Below are positions 33,676-45,163 of a stretch of DNA of 64,000 nucleotides, one piece after another. The notes under the pieces were generated by a model. It was not told where the DNA came from and did no database searches. It was given only the letters and a program-made list of their open reading frames with translations. The stretch lies in NCBI GenBank assembly GCA_950295325.1, contig OX485804.1, positions 12,462,001 to 12,526,000 of the forward strand, given 5' to 3'. The translations under genes were made by a program, and so were the position numbers. Positions within the stretch are counted from its first letter, which is position 1. Each line of letters starts with the position of its first letter. Source of the stretch: Polytrichum commune. Lineage: Eukaryota > Streptophyta > Polytrichopsida > Polytrichales > Polytrichaceae.

Positions 33676-34442
33676 ATGTGCTGATTTTTTTAAAAAATTT
33701 ACAGTTGAAAAATGAAAACAAAAAATCTATAGTCGTTTAGTGATTGTAGATCAGGGTGGTCAAAAGAACCGCAATGGGAAATCTTCCAACACTAATTATC
33801 GAAGAATTAAACTTTAGTGTTGGGCGAGGCAGGGTGGTAACAACATTAAATATAATCAAACACTAAATATCCTATTTAGTGTAGTGACAACACAAGGTAC
33901 ATTTCACATGCACAAATTAAATTGCTCAATTTTTTGTAAAAATTGTTGTGAGAAGATTTGCAAGCCACATCTTTGACACATTTAACAAGTGAAGACAAGT
34001 GAAGCCCAAGAGAAGACAAGAGAATGGTCAAACTTTAATTTTTTCAAAATTGTCATTTTTGGGCATGTATTAAAAAAATCAGCACCTTCACTTTTTGGTG
34101 CATGGTCATTTTTCTTGGTCCACATTTGGTTTACACCTAGTGAGGGGCCCAAGGCTCTCAAAACTAATATTTTATGAAGTCGGACCATGAACTCGGACCA
34201 TTTACAAAGGCCATCTTCCATGGTCCAACTTCATGGTCCATAGTGTAAAATGGCCCTTATTGGTGCAGATCACATGTGAACGGTTCTTACCATGACCAGT
34301 TACATCCAATGGTTCTCACTAGCTAAACTAACATTGAAAGTGGTCCCTGCTGGTAGGCACTTGCTTAACTCACATTAGTTTTGAATTACAATGAAGGCCT
34401 TAGCAGATGATACCTTGGTCTACAATTGCGTCAACCATGCCA

Positions 34443-34599
34443 ATAGCCCACCCACACTTACTAGTGCGGGTCACCAATGAACGGTTCCTACCATAAATGG
34501 TTACCTCTAGTGGCTCTCACTAGCCAAACTAACTATAAAAGTGGCCCATGTTGGTAGGAGCCGCTTGTTGGTCGCCCCACACCAATAAGTGTGGCCATG
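34443..34599. mobile_element. Short 157-bp MITE, family C, intact copy
   Basis: Starts ATAGCCCACCCACACTTACT and ends AAGTGTGGCCATG. It is the reverse complement of 3306-3461 along its length and holds the empty target site (TTA at 34458) of the PIF-like insertion next door. Confidence 0.75.
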
Positions 34600-36236
34600 T
34601 TGCAAGTTTCAACAGTCAACTTCCCATACGACCTTCATTCACACAAAGCAAGATGACTGGAGTCAGCTATAATGTTGCCTAGTCAAATCTTCCTATTTTA
34701 TCACCAAGCTTGTGTAACCTTGTGGGTCAAAATCACACGGAGGGAGGGATTACATCTATATACAGCAGACAACATGGTGATGATGGCAAGGCCATTGCTC
34801 CCGTTCCACACCGTTCCCCATCGTTCTAGAAAGGTGGGGGAGTGATGTGTCATATGTATGAGTGCAAGGGGCCATGATGTAATTTCATACAAATGTACCT
34901 CTCACCCATCCACCATAAACACTTGACCCCATGCACGATATAGCTATTGAAGGTGGCACATTCTTCTCAAATAACTTGGACAATACTAATTCAGGATCTT
35001 TGTAGCTAATTATGACAAACGCTAAACCTCCCCCTACGAACTGTCAAGGGGAGGTGGATAGGGGTTGGGGCCCACGATCCAGCACCTCCTGGCTACCCCC
35101 ACAAAAAAAATTAAAAAATTAAAAAATTCCGACCGAAAATTGTTGCCCGCTCCGCCCGACTTTGAAAAATAAAATTGCTCTTGCATTCTTAAAGGCCGCT
35201 TGTCCATATAATCCATATTGAGTGCACTTCATCTTCAAGGTCCAAAATCCAATATATGCATACATACATATGCATATACATATACATATACATATATATA
35301 TATGCTCATTTCCATTGACTAAATAAGTAATTGATTGGGATTTGATTTTTGAAGTGAAACTGTCAATAAAGCACGTAATTAACTTGGAAGTCAAAAATAT
35401 TACAAAACCCTCACTAGCACCAAGGTTATAATTTTTGTGACTTACCATTGAAATGTAGACCATGAACTCGTACCGCGGAATAAGGCATCTTCCGTGGGAC
35501 GAGTTCATGGTCTATGGTGTAAACCGCCCCTAAGTCAACCTAAATTTCATTTAAGTTTATCTTATGATATGTCCATTTTGTTGAGATTTTCCTCATTATC
35601 AACCTAAATTTGTTTAAGATTTTATTACTAAACTCTGAATTAGAAATAAACTGTACCCATAAAATTTATCTTTTGAAGTACTTTTTAAGATTTATCCGCA
35701 TGATGTTGTCACAAATTTCACATACTTTCACAAAATTTCAATTTTACTTACATACACCGTAAATTTTCAATAAGATCCCGCTCTAAATTTGTTATCAAAG
35801 TTGTCACCTAGGGACCCCTAGGGATAAGTCGCATGCACCATTGCTTCTCTTGACTTTAGAAACCGAACTTGGAGATGAAGATATGCAACACTAAGGGAAA
35901 GTGCATATGTCCCCGCCCTAATGATTTGGCTGGGAATTCAAACGTCTACGTAAGCTCATATGACAACAAAATATGGATGACTTCATCGGGTGGGTGGAAA
36001 TGGAAATGAGTTTGTGCCTTTGAATTCTCTTCATTAAATTATGTTAATTTAATGATCTTGAATCCTAATCCACCTCACAATTTACAAGGCTCATATCTGC
36101 ATTTATATTTATGTGCATAGAGTATATTCAACCATTTCAATCAAAATATTAATAATTGTACAACTTGTAATAATAAAATAAGTCAATTGTCATATCAAAT
36201 ACAATATTTTTTCATCCATCATATAGGTGAATGCCC
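34600..36236. other. Intergenic sequence with a PIF-like remnant
   Basis: No gene was recognised. A (CATATA)n microsatellite lies at 35256-35301. A short remnant of the GGGGCGGTTTACACC family spans about 35440-35530. Confidence 0.45.
35440..35530. mobile_element. PIF-like hairpin remnant
   Basis: About 90 bp. GACCATGAACTCGTACCGCG on the left is inverted as CGTGGGACGAGTTCATGGTC on the right, then GTGTAAACCGCCCC with TAA outside. The left tip has decayed. It is an internally deleted family member. Confidence 0.65.
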
Positions 36237-36545
36237 CAGGAGGGGGTGGACTCTATATTAGAAACCTAAATGCCGTGCGTGGATCACCATGAAATTAAAC
36301 TCCCTGTACATACAAGAAATTTACAGAGAAAAACAACATGCTAGATAATGGACTCATGTATTTATACTAAGATTTTTAATTCAATGTGATAAATGCCTTC
36401 CTTATATATACATAATATTCAATCATGAAATTAAATAGGCCTTTATTGTAAACACATAATATTCACTTTCACTTTCCAATCAGGAAGTCATTGAACGTTC
36501 TTTCATTCATAACATGTTACTCAACGATTGTATCAAACAAACATT
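36237..36545. repeat. Dispersed repeat R2, copy 2
   Basis: Same orientation and order as 27579-27900, with small indels. Confidence 0.7.
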
Positions 36546-36672
36546 GAAACCCTAAGACAAACCACAAATGAGTAATTTCATGATTCTCGGAAGGTTGTGT
36601 ATTGTTTGCCAATGGACGTTGCAAATGGACATTGCCTATAAGGGACATGTGCGAGGTAGATTAGGGTAAGGA

Positions 36673-36900
36673 CACTACAAGAGAAACAAGGGTTTTTAGT
36701 ACAGTGTTTTAGCATGCATGTGCTAATTGGACCAACACTTCATGAAAAAAAGGAAATCGATATGTTTCTAGTATAAGTGTTGGAAAATAGTCATTGTTGA
36801 CAAATTGACACCCCGATATTGTTTATAGGACGACTCACATCGTCCTATAAACAATCAGACAATTTGCCCAATAAATTGTGTGAATTATGGTTGGTCATTT
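36673..36900. mobile_element. Possible CACTA-type element terminus
   Basis: CACTACAAGAGAAACAAGGG at 36673 resembles the conserved tip of plant CACTA (En/Spm) transposons (CACTACAAGAAAA). It is followed by a perfect 16-bp hairpin: ATTGTTTATAGGACGA at 36818-36833 with its complement at 36840-36855. Subterminal hairpins of this sort are usual in CACTA elements. The opposite end was not found, so this may be a truncated end. Confidence 0.5.
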
Positions 36901-36929
36901 TTAGGGCGTATGTGGAAAATCATGTACAC

Positions 36930-37790
36930 AGTAAATAGTAGACAATCTCCAGTATATAATAAACAAAAGTCCGTTAATAGTAAAATAATATACTATAAAT
37001 AGTAAATAAGAATAGCACACCATTAATATACCTAATATAACTAATATAATATAATAATAAATATCAGACAATAAATAGTAAATAATATACTATATACAGT
37101 AGATAAGAATAACATACTGAAAATAATAAATAATATATTATATAAAGTAGATAATAATAAAATATTATAAATAATAACCAAAAGACCATTAATAGTACTA
37201 ATATACTATGAATATTAAAAATTAAATACCATACTATAAATAGTAAACAATATACTATATACAATAGATAATAATAAAATACTGATAATAATAAATAATA
37301 AACACCAGACCATTGTTAGTAATAATATACTATAAATAGTAAATAGTAACCATCATCCCATAAATAGTAAATAGTATACTATATACAATAGATAATAATA
37401 TCATACTGAAAATAATAAATAATAAATAATAAACATCAGACCATTAATAGTAATAATATACTATAAATATTAAATATTAAATATCACACCATATATAGTA
37501 AATAATATACTATATACAATATATAATAATAACATACTGAAAATATAAAATATTAAATATTAAATACTATAAATAATAAACCATAAACTATAAACAGTGA
37601 ATATTAGGTAGTACATAGTAAATATGATCATATAAATAGTAAATACGAGGCAGTAAATAGCAAATACGAGACACTTAATAATAAATAATAGGCATTATAC
37701 AACAAATACTGTATAATCAATTATAAATAGTAAATAATATATGCCGTATATAGTGGATATTATATTGTATACAGTCAATAAAAAGTAAAG
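36930..37790. repeat. Extremely AT-rich imperfect tandem array
   Basis: About 860 bp built from AAATAGTA, ATACTATA and TAATAATA blocks. A higher-order unit is visible through the anchor GACCATT at 37194, 37308 and 37439 (spacings 114 and 131 bp). There is almost no G or C. The frame at 37064-37264 is a shadow of this repeat. Confidence 0.85.
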
Positions 37791-38258
37791 AATAACTTGG
37801 GGCCTCTCTATACAAATGTTTTAAATATAAATACTTCTAACATATCATGCGCGGAGTGGTGGCTTACAGTGTCCGGGAAGTTTTATACAAAAATTGGTAC
37901 ATTGCCGATCTTTTATAAAGACATTCGGATTTTTATTTTTTTGCTCGGAAGCTACCTAAATCCAAAAAAAAATCTCGGTTAAAAACCGATATTTAACTTT
38001 ACCATTCGGTAATTTTCCGACTTTCTGAATTTCATTTCGGTATGTTTCCGAAGATATGTATTGTATGTCGGATTTTTTTTTTTAAATATTGTAAATTTTT
38101 TTGGTGTTATGCTTGTAAAGGGGTGAATTTGTGTTGATAGAAAATCCAAGTATCCTTGGAAGGATTTGAACCTTGCCAAGCCCCCACCAACTTGGGGCCA
38201 AGGATTTAGCCTTTAAAAAAAATATAAATCCAAAAAGGGTTCATACATTATTTAGAGG
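37791..38258. other. Spacer with a possible SINE B-box on the minus strand
   Basis: The minus strand near 38164-38212 carries TGGCCCCAAGTTGG (A-box-like) and GGTTCAAATCC (B-box-like). The spacing, about 29 bp, is shorter than in tRNAs, so a SINE call is weak. Otherwise empty. Confidence 0.35.
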
Positions 38259-38960
38259 CTAGTTAGTACAACAATACATGCAACTTTTAAACATCCGTAT
38301 CCTCATAATTAGAAAACACAGTTGAACTTTCTGAACAAGATGCATCACTTGCAGAAGACACATAACGTGAAGGATTAGCATATAAAAACCGGTATTTGGT
38401 TCCAGTTTTCCACAAATGAATTGCCTCTTCAATAATATTATCAAAGTTTTCATATGGTCCCTCTAAAGCAATTCTAAGCATAGCTTCCAAATTTTTACTT
38501 CCAAGTTTGTTTCTCACTTGTGTTTTTATTAAATTTTGGACACTAAATGCCCTTTCACAAGTGGATGTTGATACACATTGTACTCTAGCCAAATCAACAA
38601 GGACAAGCAAATTAGGATATCGGGTTTATAAATAATGATTTCATGTGATCATGCCCCATAAATCTCTACAAGTTTTATTTCCCCATTTAGTGGTGGTTTG
38701 CAGTTTGAAAGCTAGAAATTCACGCTTACAAGCCATCACATCAAAGAATGAGGAAATTTTGAACCTTCTTGATAGCGATCATGCCCATAGTGTGCTAGTA
38801 ATTTTTCTAATTCAATCACCCCCAAATTTGGAGGCCTATCTGCCTTGAAGGCATATTAATAGGATTTAAAATTTTAAAACATGAAATAAGATCATTGTCT
38901 ATAAATCTAGCATCTAAGCCTACGCAAACAATCTCTGCAAATGCACGTTGGATTTAAGTG
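38259..38960 (-). pseudogene. hAT transposase C-terminal region, decayed
   Basis: The main open part (38287-38610) reads VDLARVQCVSTSTCERAFSV then QNLIKTQVRNKLGSKNLEAM and LRIALEGP. STSTCERAFS followed by KT.xRNxL is the hallmark of the hAT C-terminal dimerisation domain in the lineage related to vertebrate ZNF862-like proteins. Upstream (38640-38960), broken frames give NMPSRQIGL and ELEKLLAHYGHDRYQ, the segment expected just before it. Stops and a frameshift separate the pieces. The catalytic core is missing. No TIR or 8-bp duplication was found around it. Confidence 0.82.
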
Positions 38961-39569
38961 CTTCCTCAAGGTCATCTTCTAGTCTAGACCGGTCCATTTC
39001 AAAACCGTGATACATTTTTCCAGAGCAGGTGGATCGCCGCACCGAACTGGACCTCCAAAACAAATGTCTCCAAGTAGATCGCAAGTGGATGCGGAAACAA
39101 ACATAAGCGAAAGAGCAGTAGTGAAAGAACACAGAGAGAAATTCCAGTAGAGGAGTGAGAGGAGTGAGATACTTTGCACAAGGGACTCAAACTCCTTATA
39201 CTCATGAGAGAGGGTCCTTGGGTGCTTAGAGCCTCAAAACCCTAATCGGCCCAGTGAACGGAACCAACCCTAAATTAATTAACCTCCATGGTTCTTGACC
39301 TTATGAGTCATGACTCTAGTATTACCCTAGTAGAAATTTCCGCCCTATCCCTAGTCCTTTCGGCTACTTGCCTAAAATTTAAAAATTGGCTCGGTAAATA
39401 TCCTAAAATATGATGCCTCAACCGGCTATATTGCCGATCTTTTCTCATTTGAACCGGTCAATTTCCGACCTTAACAATTTTAAGTCGGTACCTCGTCCGA
39501 ATCATTGTGAACTCATTCGGAAATCTCCAAAAAATTTCGGCTAGCTCGTAACTAAAGTTCGGTACTCCC
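38961..39569. other. Spacer, no gene recognised
   Basis: Three overlapping minus-strand frames near 38979-39205 have no motif. The part at 39000-39100 might be upstream hAT sequence, but the match is not convincing. Confidence 0.4.
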
Positions 39570-39725
39570 CGTTCATTGGTGGCTTAGTGGCTAAGGCCTC
39601 TATGTGGGAGCCAAGAGATGCAAGGATCAAATCCCTTGGGCCCCGCCCCTGGCTTAGCCTACTAGGTAAGTGGCTAGGCACTTAGAACTATAGGTGCTTA
39701 TAGATGGCAAGGCTCGGGAGGTAAG
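39570..39725 (+). mobile_element. tRNA-derived SINE (or tRNA pseudogene)
   Basis: An RNA polymerase III A-box (TGGCTTAGTGG, 39580-39590) and B-box (GGATCAAATCC, 39624-39634) are spaced 44 bp start to start, as in tRNA genes. The B-box sits in a CAAGG/CCTTG stem-loop. The acceptor stem does not close well, so it is not a functional tRNA. About 90 bp of non-tRNA body follows with no clear A-tail. Confidence 0.65.
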
Positions 39726-42700
39726 GATTGGACTTACTAATGGTGGATATTTCTTTTAAATGGCACTCATTTGTTAAAAAATAGGACCACTCATTATTCA
39801 ACATATCAACCAATGATAGCCCTACACATGCATGCACGCTTTAACGTTAAGTAATAATTTAGTGTGGAGCCCGTAAAACTTTTAGTATATTTAGACATCA
39901 TAAGCAATGGTCCTAAACATATTGGCTATGTCCAAATAGACGATTCATGGGGTGTAGGGCATGGTCCCCCAAGACATGTCGTAGACAACACACTTTCTAG
40001 TAATATATGCTATTAGGTCACGTCTTTGTTTACTTCAATAAATGTCTTGTTACATGTCTAGATTGTACACAATCTCTAGTAGTGGGATCGGGTAGTTGAG
40101 GTATATTTGTCTTGGCTTTTTGGCAAAATTAGCTGAGTTTGTACGTTGGGTGGGGCTAGGAATAAGCCATATATTATTCGTATGTTTATTCTCATAGTAA
40201 AGCACTGCACTGGCAAACGCAAGCTGAAAATTTCCAATGAAGCAATGTACTTATATTATTAGAATGAATCGGTTGGTAACAATTAAATGATGTTATGCAA
40301 GTGTAGCATCCATTCTCCTTGATTTAATATTTGATATGAGGCTCATATAGGAACCAACAACAAGTGGCATTACGATTTTATTGATTATTTGATGATAGAG
40401 TGAAAAATGATAATTACATTAACTTCTATGACATATATTGCAAACTTAGATGCATGTGAATCACATATGGGCGATGAAAGAGGCTTCAATGATTTTATTA
40501 ATGAATGCTAGGGTTTTGAATTTAACATATTATAAGGCACGATTGTTATATAACAATATAGTTGTATACTTATGTTATTCACTATATAAGAATGTAACAT
40601 TTTTTATGTATACGTATTGTCACTTGTATTTGTTATCATTGAAAATTCAGATGGGTGGCTTGATTTTAAAGAGAAAATAAGTGTAACGTGTATTTACTTA
40701 TTTACTTATTTATTTATTATTTACAACCTCTAGTTCAACTAAACTCCTATGCTAGAAGACTAGAGGCTCCACCCTAGGTGCTCTAGTAGTTCTACAAGGT
40801 AAAAGGAGTTACTACTAGTTGAGACTATGGTGTTACACTAGGTTATCACCTCGTAAGTGACAATCATGAGTTAAGTATACTTAGAGTTATCCTAAAGGCA
40901 TGGAGGGAGAGCTAGTGGTATATCTTGCACTACTAGTTGAAGGGAGCCTCAACTCATAGTAGTAGCAAGTATATAAGCTCTAAGGTTAGGTGGAACATGC
41001 CTCTTGAATCTCATTATTTCTGAGATACGTTACAAGAAGAAAGAGAAAGACAATAACTTGTATGTAGGGGGCATTTAGAGTATATTGTGAATGCACGTGG
41101 TTTTTAGTTTTCAATGAAAGTACGCTAATGCCTCATATTATACCCCTCTTTACACTCACATTGGTTCATACATGCTATGAAGAATCCACCATACATGCAT
41201 GCAAAATGTCTTATTTTCTATTGCGCATATGTCTAGATTACATATTACAACAAATCGCCAATACTAATGGCTAGTGTAAGATTAAAACATACTAGTGTTT
41301 TTTATTTGTATAATGAACACCATTTGATTTAGAAGATATTGATCAAATGTAAGGGTATCAAAAGGATTATGGAGATAGACTTAGAATTAATATACAATAA
41401 GTTTAAAACTATAACTTTCATGCCAAAAGGTAGATGTTATACAAAGTTAGGAATTTGGGTTAGTTATTGAAATTTACAAGCTAGGAGATAGGTATTTGGA
41501 TTTGAAACTTAGAAGTTCAAGCAATCAATAATTAAGTAAATTGGGCCTAAGTCCAAGTCTAGAATTATAACATGATAAATTCTATCATAAGATCCTACAA
41601 TAAGATCGTATGTTAAGATCCTCTAATAGAATATGCACAATTGATTATGAAAATATCATAGTAGTTGTTTTGATTATGTTTTGATTATTCGAGATTTAAT
41701 CATATAGATTTAACATCAAACAATATTTATTTTATTTTTCCTATCATACTTTTGTAGCATAACATTCAAGTAACCATTAAGGATTCACGTATCTCCCATT
41801 GCATTTAGGTATATCAGAAGTGTATCAACACATCTGCCCATAAATTGAAGCAACTTAAAAGTATAGATTTTGAAAACATGTACATGTTTACATATATACA
41901 AGGTAAACCTAAGTACGTCACTTTTTATTGCAAGCAAAATAATTGATCATATCATTTTATGTTCGTTGTTTATAGGCTACATAGAACAACATCCTCCTAT
42001 GTAACCTTATTCTCTGCACTAGATGTAAGAGACAACAAATATAGTTGTTTCTTCACGTGAATAGTTTGACCAATCAATGAGATTGGTACTAGATTCAAAT
42101 GATTAGGTGTAATATATGTTTAGGTGTAATATATGTTAGGAGAATTATGTTTTATTTCATGCTTGAAATGGTTGGGTTTGTTTAGGTTTTGGTTTATGTA
42201 TAGTCTTATCATAGTTAAATCTTTGTCATACATTTGTTTACTTCAAGGCAAGTTAATAAAAAATATTATGATGTTATTAACAAATCCCATAATATATCAT
42301 AACACTCACATTTTAAAATTAAAAAATTATACCAAAACATGTATTATAATTCTCTCATATCTTTATAGTGATCCAAAACATATCTAACAATATATTTATT
42401 TCAAATCAAAATGTTTTTATGCTATAAATTTATTTATAATAATTAATACAAAATGTCTTCTATGACCATATTATATATTCATGTTCATGAATATATTAGA
42501 AATGTATAAGTAGCAAATCATGGATCATTGTGCACATATATCATGAGCATTTTAGCCAGTTTCTTTTGTTTAACATATTAAAACCGTATGAAGTTATCGA
42601 TCTCCTCATGTTTTGCAAACATCTTTCTTAAATATAAGGCCACATGTTAGGCAAGTATAACCGTTTTATTTACTCTTCACAATTATGTGTTCAATATTTA

Positions 42701-43337
42701 TTTCATTTAACTATTCAACCTTCCATATTATAAGTAAAATATCTACTATCATTTCAAGTGTCATGTCAATCAATCAAATTAATGCAAAAACTCACATGTA
42801 TGGATTCACATAACCAATTACAATTGTTAGGATGGGATGAACTTAGACCAAATCAAGAAGGAAGCAACACCATAAATCTTACTAGTGGCAACATCACAAT
42901 TATCTCTTCTCCTCCTCCAAAGAGCAACCCTAGTTTGGCAATTTACTCTAGTTGTCGGAGTTTGGCTACACTATTCCACTCACCTTGACAAGGAGTGCCA
43001 AACTACATGTGCATTCTATTGTTGCACCAACTTGCTTATAAGCGATGAGATCATGCAATCTCTTGTATATGTGGTATATTATCAATGTTAGAAATGTGTG
43101 TGCATGCGCGTTTTACAAGAGATTGTTTTCCAAATGTTAAAAAAAGCCTAGGATGGGAAAGATTACTATAGGAGTTTGAGATAAACCTCCAACTCACTAT
43201 CCCACACTATGCCTCACTATTCGTCTCCATATTTTATAGTGCAAGCATCCAACTCTAGTTGTGAAATGCCTTGTTGTTGCACCAAACATAGCATTATTCA
43301 ACCATGTGGATCGGTTCCACTGACTATGGAATAAATA
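39726..43337. other. Long gene-free AT-rich stretch
   Basis: No protein-coding family was recognised in 3.6 kb. The segment 40680-41130 has LTR-like features (TATATAAG near 40970 and a CTCATTATTTCTGAGATACG block), but no partner LTR, clear TG..CA ends or duplication were found. Frames of 76-84 codons at 40450 and 42133 are AT-driven and have no motif. Confidence 0.4.
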
Positions 43338-44707
43338 AATAATATTATGTGCCCCCCCCCCGGGAACAAAGTAGTAATATTAAGTTAGTGTTCGTATATT
43401 TAGACAAACACTTGGAAATATGGATGGAGTTATTTTTCCAACACTATTTGTAGGAGGCATTGTTCATCCACACACTATTCATAATAATCACACTATTCAT
43501 AGCACCACTATTCACTATTCATATCGGTGTCAGTTTCTTCATCTTATCTAAATTTACTCCCATGAAAGTAAGACAATGAATGGCCCTATCATATGCTACA
43601 TATAGAAACCAAAACTCGACCATAAGGTTGAATAATGCTATGAAGTGCCCATTGCCATAGCCAAAACTTTTGACAAAAACGAATATCCCCTACTTTTACT
43701 TAAAGATACAATACTTCACAAGTGAATTTGTTGTCTTAGTCGTTGCTTTTGCTACACGCAATGCAAATCAAATTCTAGCTTGAATCTTCGATTTGACACA
43801 ATCCTTGTCCAATCCCAACGACCTTATTGCGCTTAGGGATCTATGTCACAATACAAACAACATATTCTAAGGCACATAGCTCAAGTGCAAACTTTTGGTT
43901 GTGGTAAGGTAGATGAGGTTGATTTGGTTGGCTTCCTTAATCAAAGACCTAGTTGTTGCTCTTAATCGGCGGTACAATCGTTTTAATTCAGCGGGTGTGT
44001 AATACATGGTGATTTAGGAGTTGCATTGATGATATTTGGGTTAATTGCCTTGGCAAAAGTCAATACACCCACCATCCTCCATAATTAGGAGTGTTGTCCA
44101 CCAAGTTGTGATATGCTTGAATTTTGTGCCCGAGGTGGGCCAATTAGGAGGCGACATGTGGCTATAAGGTGCCAATCAACTTGTATTATGGGTACTCTAT
44201 AATGAAAAGACTATTCAACATCATTTTATTTTACATGTGGCCACTTAAGAGACATGGCACAATCGATATTGGCATTCAACTTGGTTTTCAATGGCAAATG
44301 ACCCATGCAAAATCTACTAACGATGTTCTCTACTTACACAACATTGAACAATAAAAGAATCCCCCCCACCCTAGATGAGAATCTTTGATTCCAGAACCTA
44401 TATCAACACCTTCCTCAACTTTGATTTCAACGATTTGACATTCTTTGGTCTTGATTCGCATTCGCTAACATGCTCAAGCTTCTAATGCTCAAATCCATTG
44501 GTTGGATGATTCCATATAGTTGGAGGCGTTCATATTAGCCTCATCTACCTTAGTGCAAAGGAGGTTTACCTCAAAGAAGGTTGCTTAGATGTCAACCATT
44601 TGGCATGCCTTCCATTCTCAAACACTATATTGAGTTGACTAAATCCACTTGGAAAGAAGATTTCTACTCACTACAACAACTATTGTAGAGGATTCTCTAA
44701 ATCGTGA
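43338..44707. other. Gene-free stretch before the LINE fragment
   Basis: Begins near a poly-C tract (43351-43360). Part of it may be upstream LINE sequence, but no reverse-transcriptase motif can be read before 44708. Confidence 0.4.
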
Positions 44708-45163
44708 GCATGCATACAAAGACTTTTGAACAAACTATATGAGTTTTGCACTTCTTCTAGCCTTGAAGTCAATTTATCTAAGCCAAAAAATATGATATTT
44801 GGCCGCAACAAAAGGAAATTAAACAATGATGCATTTTACCTAAAGAAAGATAAAATCGAGATCACCCATGAATACAAATATTATGGGATTTATTTTTTAT
44901 TTACATGGTTACTTGAGTCATCCAGTAAAAGGCAAAGAATTGTAGCCTTGATGGGCATTCTAAGGAAAGAAACATTAGTTGGAGTCACATGTTGGGAACT
45001 TAAATCCATCTATTCAAGGGTTTGGTGCATCCTAATTTCAAGTGTGGCGCCGGAATTTGTGGAGGCAACTTGCAAAACTCTCATAGAAAGGTTTTCGAAA
45101 AGAGCATGAAGATGCATATGATGTCGCACGTCAAAGTGTGTTCTTCAATTAAGGTAGGTGGTG
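44708..45163 (+). pseudogene. LINE reverse-transcriptase 3' region, frameshifted
   Basis: The frame reads LLNKLYEFCTSSSLEVNLSK then PKNMIFGRNKRKL, ITHEYKYYGIYF and LRKETLVGVTCWELKS. The SLEVNLSKxKxMIFG box followed by YKYLGI is the thumb-side end of plant non-LTR retrotransposon reverse transcriptases. Near 45020 the reading shifts frame and continues as CGGNLQNSHRKVFEKSMKMH then MMSHVKV. The catalytic YADD and upstream domains were not found, so this is a truncated copy. The region at 45430 onward is unrelated. Confidence 0.82.

Larger units (their letters stand above)
32687..34256. mobile_element. PIF/Harbinger-like element with nested copy
   Basis: The left end is GGGCCGGTTTACACTATGG. The right end, reverse complemented, is GGGCCATTTTACACTATGGA, and similarity runs for more than 30 bp. 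TTA flanks both ends (32684-32686 and 34257-34259). The empty site CACACTTACTAG survives in the tandem sister at 34458-34460. The element spans 1570 bp, of which 498 bp are the nested insertion and its extra TTA. No transposase is encoded. It is related to the copy at 59358-60318 but carries about 285 bp more near 33576-33885. Confidence 0.9.
32567..34599. repeat. Tandem duplication interrupted by nested PIF-like elements
   Basis: A unit beginning AGGCACTTGC...TCACATT and running to CCAATAGCCCACCCACACTTA occurs at 32567-32686 and again at 34352-34460. In the first unit the sequence after CACACTTA is displaced by 1570 bp of PIF-like element and resumes at 34260. The second unit, which contains an intact family C MITE at 34443-34599, preserves the uninterrupted order. 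Confidence 0.8.

Noticed and set aside
37064-37264. 66-codon hydrophobic Tyr/Leu/Ile-rich frame that could look like a membrane protein
   Set aside because: It is a shadow of the AT-rich tandem array at 36930-37790.
38164-38212. Minus-strand A-box/B-box pair suggesting a second SINE
   Set aside because: Box spacing of about 29 bp is too short for a tRNA-type promoter.
40680-41150. Possible solo LTR with TATATAAG
   Set aside because: No TG..CA boundaries with a flanking duplication and no second copy in the window.
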